Assembly: GCA_025363655.1 (NCBI GenBank)
Contig: JANYDK010000119.1
Span: forward strand, 1 to 33,938
Origin: Deltaproteobacteria bacterium
GTDB taxonomy: Bacteria; Myxococcota_A; Polyangia; Polyangiales; JADJMO01
Direction of reading: 5' to 3'
DNA: 33,938 nucleotides
Program-made: the position numbers and the translations under genes
Shown: positions 1 through 8,165 of the stretch, one piece after another
How the letters are laid out: each line of letters begins with the position of its first letter
Numbering within the stretch: position 1 is the stretch's first letter
The notes under the pieces: generated by a model
What the model saw: the letters and a program-made list of their open reading frames with translations, nothing else
What the model was told of the DNA's origin: nothing
Databases searched by the model: none

Positions 1-1
1 G

Positions 2-520
2 CTCGACCTCGGCCTCGCCTATGTCGCACTCCGTGACCAACTGAATGCGATGGCGTCTGGGTGGGAGCTCGCACCGCGAGGGCAGGTCGGCCCGAATCGA
101 CTGCTCGTTCGCCTTGGTGAACGGCACACGTCGCAAAGTGCCGGACACGTCGACATCGAGGTGGTGCTCGACGAGAGCGATCTCGCGTCGCCCCGCTTGT
201 GGGACTGCCTCGCAGGTTTCGGTGCGACGCCGCAAGATCAGGCCGATTCCGTCGCGTATCTGTGGAGTCAGACGACGGCGAGCGCCTTCCTCGAGCTGAA
301 GCTGTCAGGTCGAGGCGCTTTCGCCGCTCACTTTCGTGGCGTCGATCGAGGCGGCATTCCCGGTTGGCACGTCATCGCCGGGGCGCTACTACCTGGCGCG
401 CTTCTCATCGGGGGTGGACTGCAGCGGACCACGCTCTTCATCCAACGAGGGCCGGGCAGCAGCGAACATACCGACTACCACCCACTGATGGGCTTCGCCG
501 AAGCGGCGTATCGGTTCTGA
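2..520 (+). CDS. DUF6348-like hypothetical protein, 5'-truncated by the window edge
   Basis: The frame is open from base 2 to a TGA at 518-520, giving the last 172 residues; the true start lies outside the window. The internal ATG at 50 is not taken as the start because the open frame and plausible codon use run upstream of it. The protein has a conserved-looking core (LWDCLAGFG, a Trp-rich TTASAFLELK stretch, then PGWHVI) that I associate from memory with the DUF6348 family, whose function is unknown. No signal peptide can be judged. It is convergent with the serpin gene, with only 12 bases between the stops. The family assignment is tentative; that it is coding is fairly secure. Confidence 0.6.
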   Translation, partial: LDLGLAYVALRDQLNAMASGWELAPRGQVGPNRLLVRLGERHTSQSAGHVDIEVVLDESDLASPRLWDCLAGFGATPQDQADSVAYLWSQTTASAFLELKLSGRGAFAAHFRGVDRGGIPGWHVIAGALLPGALLIGGGLQRTTLFIQRGPGSSEHTDYHPLMGFAEAAYRF

Positions 521-532
521 AGTTCGCCACCC

Positions 533-1900
533 TCACTTCATCGACGGATCGACCACGTGCCCGAGAAACAAAATCGCCCCCGTCGCATCATCACGAATGG
601 CATACAAGAACGGATGATCGGCCTTGAAAGTAGCCGTGATCTTCGCCGATGTGAGCACCACGCCGCCCACCGCGGTCGCCGCAGCAGCCACGGTGCCCTC
701 TTCGTCGACCTCGATGTGGGCCTGATGCACGACCTGCGAGAGGAAGATCTTGTCGTCGGTGGTGATACCGCTGAAGTCGGCCTTGCCGGCGTCGAAGGCG
801 CTCGGCATGTCCGGTTTCAGAATGGCCGGTAGCTGCTTCGAGTACGTCGTCACGAACTTGGGGAGCGAGAGGTGGACGCCGAGGACGCGGCTGTTTTTCA
901 GTAAGCCATTGAGCGCATCGGCGTCGAGCGTGGCTTCGAGCTTGGCGAGCCCCTCGGTGGCGCGCGGGAGGACGATGATCATCGACGTGGCGTGGGCGCC
1001 GTCCTTCGCGGAACGGTAGGGCAGCGAGACGATCTGGAGATCGGCGGTCTCCCAATAGGGATAGTCATTCTCGTGCGCGTACATGGTCGGCACGTTCTTC
1101 GGTTTGCCGATGGGCACGGCGAACGGCTTCGGCGCAGTCTCTCCGGGGCTGAATTGCTGCGTCCACTTGCCCTTGAAGTAGATCGCGTCGGCGACCAGCA
1201 TCCGCTGATCGCTCTTCACCGACTTGGGCCCGAGAATCTGCGGAATCAGCCCTTTCGTGGCTTCTTTCACCCAATCGTTGACGGTGCCCCGTGCCCCCTC
1301 GGGGTCACCCTTGAAGTTGACGGGTCCGACGCCGGCTGCGTAGTCCTCGTGGAGGAGCTTCTCGAAGGCACCGTCGAGCTTGGTGGTCTTGTCGAAGAAG
1401 AGTCGATGCGCGACGTGCAGCTCGGGATCGTCGCCGCCCTTTGCATCGAGCATCTCGTTGAGCGTCGCGAACGAGGCGTGGAGGTCGTCAGGGGGAAGAT
1501 CGAAGTGCATCGCCTTCGCCATCTCGGTGGCGGTCTTTCCCTTGGCGCCGGCGTAGGTCATCGCGAGGGCGGCGGAGATGCTCGAGGGCGAGAAGACCAC
1601 GTTCGAGGTCGCCTTCGGATCGAGCTTGCGGAGCAGCGCGAGCGCGAACGTGGTGTTCGATTGGACGAACGCGGGCGAGAGAGAACGCGGCTGTTTCGTC
1701 GGCGGCGCGATGCCGTCGAAGGGGCTGACGCTCGACGCGCTGGCGACCGGCGCGCTGGTCGAAGGCGAAGGCACGGCGTCCGAGGACGATGCGCTGCTCT
1801 TGGGCGCGGCGCTCGAAATCGTCTTCGGCGCCACCACCGCCCCTGCACATCCGATCGCGACACATCCAAGCACCACCGACCACGCTCGCACCTTGTTCAT
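533..1900 (-). CDS. Serpin-family protease inhibitor, envelope-targeted
   Basis: This 455-residue protein starts at the ATG whose complement is 1898-1900. The first ~18 residues are hydrophobic and contain Cys13 and Cys18, suggesting a secreted lipoprotein. A Ser/Pro/Ala-rich linker to about residue 70 leads into a full-length serpin fold. Near the C-terminus the reactive-centre hinge EEGTVAAAATA (from residue 400) has the small-residue pattern required of inhibitory serpins. Counting from P17 places Leu416 at P1 and Thr at P1', which suggests inhibition of chymotrypsin- or elastase-like proteases. The block ADHPFLYAIRD and the ending LFLGHVVDP are typical serpin C-terminal elements. It is divergent from the lipoprotein gene at 1980. 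Likely role: protection from host, prey or own proteases (inference). Confidence 0.93.
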   Translation of the reverse strand: MNKVRAWSVVLGCVAIGCAGAVVAPKTISSAAPKSSASSSDAVPSPSTSAPVASASSVSPFDGIAPPTKQPRSLSPAFVQSNTTFALALLRKLDPKATSNVVFSPSSISAALAMTYAGAKGKTATEMAKAMHFDLPPDDLHASFATLNEMLDAKGGDDPELHVAHRLFFDKTTKLDGAFEKLLHEDYAAGVGPVNFKGDPEGARGTVNDWVKEATKGLIPQILGPKSVKSDQRMLVADAIYFKGKWTQQFSPGETAPKPFAVPIGKPKNVPTMYAHENDYPYWETADLQIVSLPYRSAKDGAHATSMIIVLPRATEGLAKLEATLDADALNGLLKNSRVLGVHLSLPKFVTTYSKQLPAILKPDMPSAFDAGKADFSGITTDDKIFLSQVVHQAHIEVDEEGTVAAAATAVGGVVLTSAKITATFKADHPFLYAIRDDATGAILFLGHVVDPSMK

Positions 1901-1979
1901 GACAGCTCCTTGGAAGTCGTCCTTCTCGTACGCACGAGGACGCCAAACGATCCACCGGCGATGCTACGTTGATGCAGTG

Positions 1980-2372
1980 ATGCGGACGCCTCGAACCACG
2001 GCAGCACTGCTTTTCACGCTCGCTTCCGCCTGCGATCGGTCCTCGCCACCGGTCGCGCGGCCAGATCCGTCGGCGAGTGCTTCCTCGAGCTCGAAGGCTT
2101 TGGCAGCACCGTCCGCTTCGTCACCGCCCGTGCTACCCGCCAACGCCAAGTGGGCCTGCAAGGTCGACGGCGACTGCATGAACTCGTGCAGTCAAGGCGC
2201 GGTGAGCTCCACGTGGTACGCGGGCGCCGCGGTCAAAGAGTGCGAAGACGGCTGTAGCAGCAAGGGCACCGAACCGGCGCGCTGCATCGATGGCGAATGC
2301 GTGGCCTTCATGCGCGACTTCGCCCATCCCGGGAAAATCGTGCGCAGCGAGGACTGCACGCACCGGCCGTAG
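1980..2372 (+). CDS. Cysteine-rich putative lipoprotein of unknown function
   Basis: This 130-residue protein starts at the ATG at 1980; an in-frame GTG lies directly before it at 1977. The N-terminus is a short lipoprotein signal with the lipobox LASAC (Cys18), followed by a Ser/Ala/Pro-rich spacer to about residue 55. The mature part has a compact cluster of Cys residues (WACKVDGDCMNSC, then CEDGC and CIDGEC), suggesting a small disulfide-stabilised domain outside the cytoplasm. I do not recognise the family. The pattern resembles short Cys-knot-like modules common in myxobacterial lipoproteins. It is divergent from the serpin (79 bases between starts), so the two could share a control region. 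Convergent with the barrel-like gene ending at 2384. Confidence 0.65.
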   Translation: MRTPRTTAALLFTLASACDRSSPPVARPDPSASASSSSKALAAPSASSPPVLPANAKWACKVDGDCMNSCSQGAVSSTWYAGAAVKECEDGCSSKGTEPARCIDGECVAFMRDFAHPGKIVRSEDCTHRP

Positions 2373-2383
2373 TCGGCTCAGTG

Positions 2384-3090
2384 CTAGGTGAGGTCCACCA
2401 GCAAGCCCCCGCTGAAGAGCGTTTGCGATTCGTTGACGCCGATGCCCAGCAAGTCGGGATTTCCAGGCGAGCCGCCGTAGGCGTTTTCGGTGCGCGACGT
2501 CGACACGTGCGCGAGCTGTCCGCGGAACAAGACGCCGAGGCACAACGTGCGTGAGACCCAGGTGCCGACGCCGAGGCCGAGCGATACGCCGAATCCCCAC
2601 GCGGTGGTCGTCGTCGAGCCGCTCCCGTTCTCGGCGACGTTGGCCAAGCCCATCAGCAACTGCGCGTGCAGCCCAATCGATTCGACGAAGGTGTAATCGA
2701 CGAAGGGACCGAGGAGCCCGACGCGATAGTCATGCAGCTCGCGCGAGCTTCCGTTCCACGAGCGCGACGGGGAGAAGAGCACGGTGCCCATCGTGCCGCC
2801 GCCGACGACCATGTTCCGCTCGAGCGTGCCTCCGACGAGGATCTGCCCGCCGAGACCACTCCCCGAAATGGTGGTGTTTTGAGTAGAAGAGACCGAGCCG
2901 AGGTCACGTCCTTCACGTCGCCGCTCGTAGCGATCGTCGACATGCCGCTCGACGTGTTCGTTGGTCCGAGGGCGACGCTGAGATAGAGCCCCTCGTGCGC
3001 TGTATGCGCGTAGTCGGTCGATTCGGCGCGCGCGGAGGAGAGCGCCGACGCGATGCCGACGACGAGGGAGACAACGAGGATCTTGCGCAT
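2384..3090 (-). pseudogene. Outer-membrane beta-barrel-like protein, interrupted by a frameshift
   Basis: The frame starting at the ATG 3090 (complement) encodes a clear signal peptide (MRKILVVSLVVGIASALSSARA) and about 50 further residues. From about base 2930-2880 the sensible reading continues in another frame: glycine-rich alternating strands (ISGSGLGGQILVGG, VVGGGTMGTV, GVSLGLGVGTWV) run to a stop at 2384-2386. In the starting frame the 3' part becomes Arg/Ser-rich and loses this pattern. Restoring one base near 2880-2930 would give a protein of about 235 residues. The 3' half looks like an outer-membrane barrel with N-terminal export. This is either a genuine inactivating mutation or a one-base sequencing error. 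Specific function is not recognised. Confidence 0.6.
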
Positions 3091-3192
3091 GGCGGCCCGC
3101 GCTGAGCATGCCGCATGCCAGGCGACGCACGCAACGTTTCTCGGGAGATCGTCGGAGGGTCGAGAGCGACGCGATTCGGATCTCGTGCCTGC

Positions 3193-3753
3193 TCAGAGCC
3201 ACGACGGACGCGCCGCAGCGGCAGCGCCATAACCGATCAAGAAGAGCCAACATCCTTCGTTGGGCACGCCTTCCGTGAAACGGAGGTTGTACTCGTGACC
3301 GACCGATGCGGTGACGCCGCCGACCCCCGAGAGGTGCACGAGGAATCCGAGCTCGGCGAAGGGGCCGAACATGCCGAAGGAGCCCCGCTTGTCGACGCTC
3401 TCGAAATTGAGCAGCGCGAAGCCGCCGCGGAGATAGCCGACGACGCGATCGTCGCTGCCGCCCGCGAGCATGTAGAGATGCGGCGCCACCGCGAATTGCG
3501 AGCGCGACGTGCCGAACTTGGTGCGGACGCTGTAACCAAGGCCGGCACCGCCCGCGTTGTCTCCAGCACCGGCGCCCGCAGACAAGTTTACGGCCACGCC
3601 GTCGTGCTCGGGGTGATGCGACACGGAGCGCGTCGGGCCCGCTTGGAGATCCATGAGGCCGGAGCAGCCGGAGGCGAGCAGAGCGAGGAGCGCGGTGAGC
3701 GCCGTCACGTGTGATGGCGAAGTCGAAGTTGAAGTCGAAGAAATGGCGAGCAT
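3193..3753 (-). CDS. Putative outer-envelope lipoprotein, barrel-like
   Basis: This 186-residue protein starts at the ATG complement 3751-3753. The N-terminus is a lipoprotein signal ending in LLALLASGC (Cys30), preceded by a Ser/Thr-rich n-region. The rest has alternating hydrophobic/polar strands and many Gly residues (AGAGAGDNAGGAGLGYSV, VVGYLRGGFALLNF, GMFGPFAELGFLVHL), the pattern of a small outer-membrane barrel or surface beta protein. It lies 102 bases upstream of the frameshifted barrel-like gene on the same strand, and the two share general style (exported, glycine-rich beta strands), so a joint envelope role is possible. Family not recognised. Confidence 0.72.
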   Translation of the reverse strand: MLAISSTSTSTSPSHVTALTALLALLASGCSGLMDLQAGPTRSVSHHPEHDGVAVNLSAGAGAGDNAGGAGLGYSVRTKFGTSRSQFAVAPHLYMLAGGSDDRVVGYLRGGFALLNFESVDKRGSFGMFGPFAELGFLVHLSGVGGVTASVGHEYNLRFTEGVPNEGCWLFLIGYGAAAAARPSWL

Positions 3754-3761
3754 GAGAGCTC

Positions 3762-4763
3762 CTACGGCGTCGGCGGCTTGCGCCCACGTGGGGCACGCTT
3801 CTTCGTCTCCGCCCGCGGGCCCTCCGGCAGCCGTTGCGACAGCGTCAGCGCGGGCGCGAAGAGGTCACCCATCGACTCCACACGCGCGAGCACCTGCTCC
3901 GTCTCGAACACAAGCGCGTTCGGATCACCCTTCGCCGCACACGCCTCGACCTCGGCCCAGGTGATCGGTGTCGACACGGTGGGCCGTGCCCGCGCCCGAA
4001 GGCTATAGACGCCAATCGTCGTCTTGTTGAAATCGTTCTGACTCCAATCGACGAAGATTTTACCGTCGCGCAGGCTCTTCGTCATCTCCGAGACGAACAG
4101 CTCCGGGTGCTTCTCTTCGAACTCCTCGGCGATGGCGCGCGCCCACCCCTTGGTGTCGTCGTAGGTGGTCTCGGTGTTCAAAGGCACATAGAGCTGCATG
4201 CCTTTGTTGCCAGAAGTCTTGACCACCGATTGCAGCCCTGCGGCGTCGAACAGCTCTCGAAAGACGAGCGCGGCTTTGCAACACGTGACGATGTCGGCCG
4301 GCGGGCCCGGATCGAGATCGAACACCACCATCGTGGGCCGTTGCAGGTTCTCCGCGCGCGAGAGCGACGGGTGGAGCTCGAGGGCCGCCAGGTTCGCCGC
4401 GAAGACCAGCGTCGCCGTGTCGTTGCAGAGGAGAAACTCGAGCTCGGCGCCGCGCCCGTAGCCCCATATCGGCACCGTCGCGATCCACTCCGGCCGGTGT
4501 TTCGTCGCGTTTTTCTCGAAGAAGAACTTCCCGTCGACGCCGTTGGGAAAGCGTTTGAGCGTGAGCGGCCGACCGAGCAGATGCGGAACCAATACCGGCG
4601 CGATGCGATGGTAATAGTCGACGACCTGTCCTTTGGTGAACCCGACCTCGGGATAGAGGACCTTGCCTGGGTTGGAGAGCGTGAGCGCGCGCCCGTCGAT
4701 GTCGACGTCGGTCGTTTCACGCGCGTGCTTCGGCTTCGGCTTCGGTGCCTCGGCGGTATCCAT
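3762..4763 (-). CDS. Stand-alone LigD-type polymerase (primase-like NHEJ polymerase domain)
   Basis: A 333-residue protein corresponding to the polymerase domain of bacterial LigD without ligase or phosphoesterase. Characteristic parts: LTLSNPGKVLYPEVGFTKG (residues ~27-45), the metal-binding VFDLDPG (Asp149 and Asp151), KTSGNKGMQLYVPL (~182-195) and KIFVDWSQN with the third catalytic Asp239. Both ends carry Lys/Pro/Arg-rich tails. Family members add ribo- or deoxynucleotides at DNA ends during Ku-dependent end joining and can prime synthesis. A complete LigD with its own polymerase domain is encoded at 18910, so this is a second copy of that activity in the genome. It ends 8 bases before the start of the lipoprotein gene at 3753. 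Function inferred from motifs; confident. Confidence 0.95.
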   Translation of the reverse strand: MDTAEAPKPKPKHARETTDVDIDGRALTLSNPGKVLYPEVGFTKGQVVDYYHRIAPVLVPHLLGRPLTLKRFPNGVDGKFFFEKNATKHRPEWIATVPIWGYGRGAELEFLLCNDTATLVFAANLAALELHPSLSRAENLQRPTMVVFDLDPGPPADIVTCCKAALVFRELFDAAGLQSVVKTSGNKGMQLYVPLNTETTYDDTKGWARAIAEEFEEKHPELFVSEMTKSLRDGKIFVDWSQNDFNKTTIGVYSLRARARPTVSTPITWAEVEACAAKGDPNALVFETEQVLARVESMGDLFAPALTLSQRLPEGPRAETKKRAPRGRKPPTP

Positions 4764-4892
4764 GGCGGGAGGCTAGGGCAGATGGCTCCCCCTTCGCCAC
4801 CGTGGCGCGACACGACCATGGGAAACACCAGGCTGCGAGCCCTACTCGTGCTCCCCGAGCGAGGCGCGGTCAGCTTGCTACCCTGCGCGTCG

Positions 4893-6431
4893 ATGCGACC
4901 GCACACCCTCCTTCCTTTCGTGCTCTTCGCCATGAACTGCGGCGGGCCCACGCCGGTCATCGCTCCGGCCCCAGCGCCCGCTCCTACTGCCATCGCATCG
5001 ACAGCGCCGACGCCCTCCGCTTCGGTCGCTTCCGCGTCCACTACCAGCGCGTCCACCGCGTCCACCGCGTCGGCAGCGCCGCCTGTGCCGCCACCGCCGA
5101 CGACGTTCGACGTCGCGGCCATCGACGCCTACATCGCGAAGCAATTGGCACCTCGCGGCTTCGTCGGAATCTCCGTCGCCATCGTCCGCGACGGTGTCGT
5201 CGTCCTCGACAAGGGCTATGGGCTTCGTCAGCTCGCTCCCGAGCTCCCGGTCGAAGCCGCCACGCCATTCCTCGTGGCCTCGATCAGCAAGCAGTTCGTC
5301 GCGTCGCTGATCCTCATGCTGGCCCGGGAGAAGAAGCTGTCACTCGACGACAAGGTGGCCAAGTGGTTTCCCGAGCTCACCCGCGCCGCCGACATAACCC
5401 TCTATGACTTGATGACCCACGTCTCTGGCTATCGCGACAATTACCCTCTTGGCTTCGTCGATGAAGAGATGAAGCTCCCGGTCACGCCTGACCAGTCGAT
5501 CGCCCGCTACGCCAAGCTTCCGCTCGATTTCGAGCCGCGCACGCGCTTCTCGTACAGCAGCACCGGCTACAAGATCCTCGGTCGCGTCGTCGAGAAGGTC
5601 ACCAAGAAATCGCTTGGCGCAGCGCTCGACGAGAGAATCTTCAAGCCATTCGGAATGACCCACTCCTCGTATCTCCCGGCACCGTCGAGCGCGGGACTCG
5701 CCAAAGGATATACGTCGTATGCGTTCGGCCTGCCCGAGTACGCGGAGCCGGAGGGCGAGGGGTGGACGTTCGGCTCCAGTGGCATTTACGCGCCGGCCGG
5801 CGACATCGCCCGATGGAACGTCGCCCTCATGAGCGGCAAGGTGCTCGCCGCCGACGACTTCAAGCTCTTCGCCACGCCTCGCCGCCTCGCCGATGGGCGC
5901 ATGACGAGCTACGGCTGCGGCATCCAAGTGAGCACGCGCAAGTCCGGCTGGGAAATCCTCAACCATAGCGGCCAGGATGCGGGATTCGTCGGTTGGAGTT
6001 ACCTGATCCCGAAAACGCATTCGGCGGTCGTCGTCTTGTCCAACCGGGACGATGCTCCGCCGTGGGACCTCGTGAAGGAGATCGTCGCGCTCCTCGACAA
6101 GGAGCACTTCCCCACGCCCTTGAAGATCGCCGGCCCGAGCCCGGTCGACGTTGCGAAAGACCTCTTCGCGCAGATGCAATCGGGGAAGGTCGATCGGAGC
6201 CGTCTCGGCGAGAGCTTCAACGTCTTCCTGACCGACGCGAAGCTCGAGGGCGCGCGCGTTCGCCTCGGCGCTTTGGGCACGCCGACCCAAGTCGATCTCG
6301 AGGTGACCCAGGAGCGCGGTGGGATGGAGCAGACGTCGTTGCGCTTCACCTTCGCGACGACGAAGCTGACGGTGCTCTTGTCGCGTAGCCCGGACGGGAA
6401 GGTGCAGGAGATGACGATTCTGAAGGGATAG
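4893..6431 (+). CDS. Serine hydrolase of the class C beta-lactamase/transpeptidase-like family
   Basis: A 512-residue protein. I chose the ATG at 4893 because it gives a hydrophobic leader with a Cys (LLPFVLFAMNC); an upstream in-frame ATG at 4818 is possible. A long Ala/Pro/Thr/Ser linker (~20-70) precedes the enzyme domain. The catalytic SxxK is SISK (Ser130, Lys133), the second element is YSS (Tyr221) in place of the usual YxN, and HSGQDAGFVGW (His358) fills the KTG-like position typical of the esterase/D-aminopeptidase branch. After about residue 420 there is an extra domain of unknown role. The protein probably acts in the periplasm on an amide or ester; the substrate (peptidoglycan peptide, beta-lactam or small ester) cannot be decided. 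Divergent from the LigD-type polymerase. Confidence 0.9.
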   Translation: MRPHTLLPFVLFAMNCGGPTPVIAPAPAPAPTAIASTAPTPSASVASASTTSASTASTASAAPPVPPPPTTFDVAAIDAYIAKQLAPRGFVGISVAIVRDGVVVLDKGYGLRQLAPELPVEAATPFLVASISKQFVASLILMLAREKKLSLDDKVAKWFPELTRAADITLYDLMTHVSGYRDNYPLGFVDEEMKLPVTPDQSIARYAKLPLDFEPRTRFSYSSTGYKILGRVVEKVTKKSLGAALDERIFKPFGMTHSSYLPAPSSAGLAKGYTSYAFGLPEYAEPEGEGWTFGSSGIYAPAGDIARWNVALMSGKVLAADDFKLFATPRRLADGRMTSYGCGIQVSTRKSGWEILNHSGQDAGFVGWSYLIPKTHSAVVVLSNRDDAPPWDLVKEIVALLDKEHFPTPLKIAGPSPVDVAKDLFAQMQSGKVDRSRLGESFNVFLTDAKLEGARVRLGALGTPTQVDLEVTQERGGMEQTSLRFTFATTKLTVLLSRSPDGKVQEMTILKG

Positions 6432-6460
6432 CGTGCGGGAGTCCGCGCCGCGGGCCGAGT

Positions 6461-7354
6461 CTACAGGCGACTCGTGACAGGTCGCGCGGCAGGCCAAATC
6501 CCGGCTTCGACGTACGCGGGCCAGGTTCCGTCGCACTGCTCCCTCCGTGCGCATCTCGAACAAGCCTCCTCGTATGCCATCCCGACGAAGGGCGGGATGA
6601 GTGCATGCCGTTCGAGCTGGCGCCCATACTCCACCAAGAAGCGCGGCGTGCTCGGAGATGCGAAGCGCGAGAGGTCGCCGAGCATGCACGGCGGCACATT
6701 TTTCAGGCGTGGGAGGCGCGCGCGGCCTCGCTCGAATCTCTCCAACACGCGGCGCACGGTCGGCTCGATGCTCGCCCACGTCGGCACTCCCGCCGCTCGC
6801 ACGGCTTCGGCGCCGCCGGTCGCGAAGGGAAAGAGAAAGATCGGATCCTCCATGCCGAGCACTTCGATCGACTCGGCGAGCTCGTCGAGGACCTCGACGG
6901 CTGCGGCCGTCAGCACCGTGTTCGACTGCACGCGCACTCCCGCATGGTGGAGCATCTCGATGCTTCTCCGTACACGCGCCGAGCGTCCGAGAGGGCTGCG
7001 CCAGTCGATGGCGGTCGTTGGTGTCAGTGCGACGACCACGCGATCGATCACTCCCGCGCAGGCGCTCGCGAGCGCCTCGGTCCACGCGAGTCCGCTGCTG
7101 ATGAGGGTGACGAGGCGAAAGCTCCGGCGACGCACCCGCTCGAGGATTTCCACGAAATCCGGACGTAGTGTGATTTCTGCGCCCGAGAAGACGAGCTCGT
7201 CGACGCCGTGCGCACCGACGAAGAACTCGAGATTGGCGTCAATCTCTCCGAGGCTCAGATCGGGAGCGTCACGAGTCACCAGCGTCGTGCAGGTCGCGCA
7301 GTGCGCCGGGCAGCGCGTCGTCGGACGAATCTGGAGCACGTGAGGCAGTGACAC
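6461..7354 (-). CDS. Radical SAM protein with C-terminal SPASM-like cysteines
   Basis: About 297 residues if the GTG complement 7352-7354 is the start; no good ribosome site or nearby ATG is visible, so the start is uncertain. The cluster motif CPAHCATC (Cys15, Cys19, Cys22) is the CxxxCxxC of radical SAM enzymes. It is followed by VDELVFSGAEITLRPDF, which matches the glycine-rich strand-2 region of the SAM-binding barrel. The C-terminus has NVPPCMLGD and CSRCARREQC (Cys265, 268, 274), reminiscent of twitch/SPASM auxiliary-cluster domains found in enzymes that modify peptides or small substrates. No precursor peptide gene is evident beside it. Convergent with the serine hydrolase gene; divergent from the membrane protein at 7634. 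Substrate unknown. Confidence 0.85.
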   Translation of the reverse strand: MSLPHVLQIRPTTRCPAHCATCTTLVTRDAPDLSLGEIDANLEFFVGAHGVDELVFSGAEITLRPDFVEILERVRRRSFRLVTLISSGLAWTEALASACAGVIDRVVVALTPTTAIDWRSPLGRSARVRRSIEMLHHAGVRVQSNTVLTAAAVEVLDELAESIEVLGMEDPIFLFPFATGGAEAVRAAGVPTWASIEPTVRRVLERFERGRARLPRLKNVPPCMLGDLSRFASPSTPRFLVEYGRQLERHALIPPFVGMAYEEACSRCARREQCDGTWPAYVEAGIWPAARPVTSRL

Positions 7355-7633
7355 GCGACGCGCTTCAGCAAGGCCCGAGCCATCAGCCCGCTGCGCGCAA
7401 ATAGTGTCGATTCCCAACGGGTCGCCGCGACGGGCGGGTCGCCGCGTACACGAACCGGTGTCGCCAGCGACGCGGCTCTCTACGGTCTGCACGAGGAGCG
7501 ACGTCGGCCGCTTCGACCGTTGATCCTCGTCACGAGCTCGACCGCTTCGCTCGGGCGCGCGCCGCCGGTCGGCGATTCGTGTGTTACCTCCCTCGAGGTC
7601 GTCGTTCGTCGCAGGCTCTGGAGGTTCACGACA

Positions 7634-8086
7634 ATGGGCATCCGCAATCTCCTTCGCCGGATACCCGTCTGGTTTCACCTCGACCAAACGCGCGTCGGGA
7701 TTGCGATTTGCGTGGTGTTCGACGTCGCGTGTCTCGTCGCGTGCGTCATTCAGCATCAGATCGCGGTCGCCACCTTCCTCGGCTTCGTCCTCGCGATCGA
7801 CGTCACGCTCCTCGTGCTCGCAATCCACTCGGCGAAACGCCACGAGCGCGTCCCTGTCGACGTAGGCCCCGTCTCCTATCGCGAGCCCCCCGCGCGCCGA
7901 TCGCCGAGGTCCCTTCCGCGCCGTGCGCTGCTGGCGATCGGCAGCCTCTTCGTTTGGCTCCACGCCATCGCCATCGCGATCATGCTCGTGATGCTCGCCG
8001 CCTTCGTCGTCCTCCTTCTCCTCGGACAGTTCTTCGTCTTGCTCTTCTCCCACCTCGGCTCCGCGACGGAGGGAGTCCACCCCTGA
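7634..8086 (+). CDS. Small integral membrane protein of unknown function
   Basis: 150 residues from the ATG at 7634. An in-frame alternative start further upstream would add a poorly structured N-terminus. Two hydrophobic helices run from about residue 20 to 63 (GIAICVVFDVACLVACVI and AVATFLGFVLAIDVTLLVLA), then a basic Arg/Pro loop follows, then a long pair of helices near the C-terminus (LLAIGSLFVWLHAIAIAIML and LAAFVVLLLLGQFFVLLF). The overall design is a 4-TM protein with a cytoplasmic basic loop. No family recognised. It is divergent from the radical SAM gene with a 279-base spacer in which I see nothing further. Confidence 0.62.
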   Translation: MGIRNLLRRIPVWFHLDQTRVGIAICVVFDVACLVACVIQHQIAVATFLGFVLAIDVTLLVLAIHSAKRHERVPVDVGPVSYREPPARRSPRSLPRRALLAIGSLFVWLHAIAIAIMLVMLAAFVVLLLLGQFFVLLFSHLGSATEGVHP

Positions 8087-8143
8087 TTTCCCCCGTCGTG
8101 GACCGCCGGCACGTTCACCGACGCGACGGTGTTGCGCTCTCCT

Positions 8144-8160
8144 CGAGCTCGGGGAGCTCG
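8144..8160. terminator. Candidate bidirectional hairpin between convergent genes
   Basis: A perfect 7-base inverted repeat, CGAGCTC and GAGCTCG, separated by GGG. It lies 57 bases after the stop at 8086 and just before the stop of the opposing gene at 8166. No U-tract follows on either side, so efficiency as an intrinsic terminator is uncertain. Confidence 0.35.
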
Positions 8161-8165
8161 TCGAC

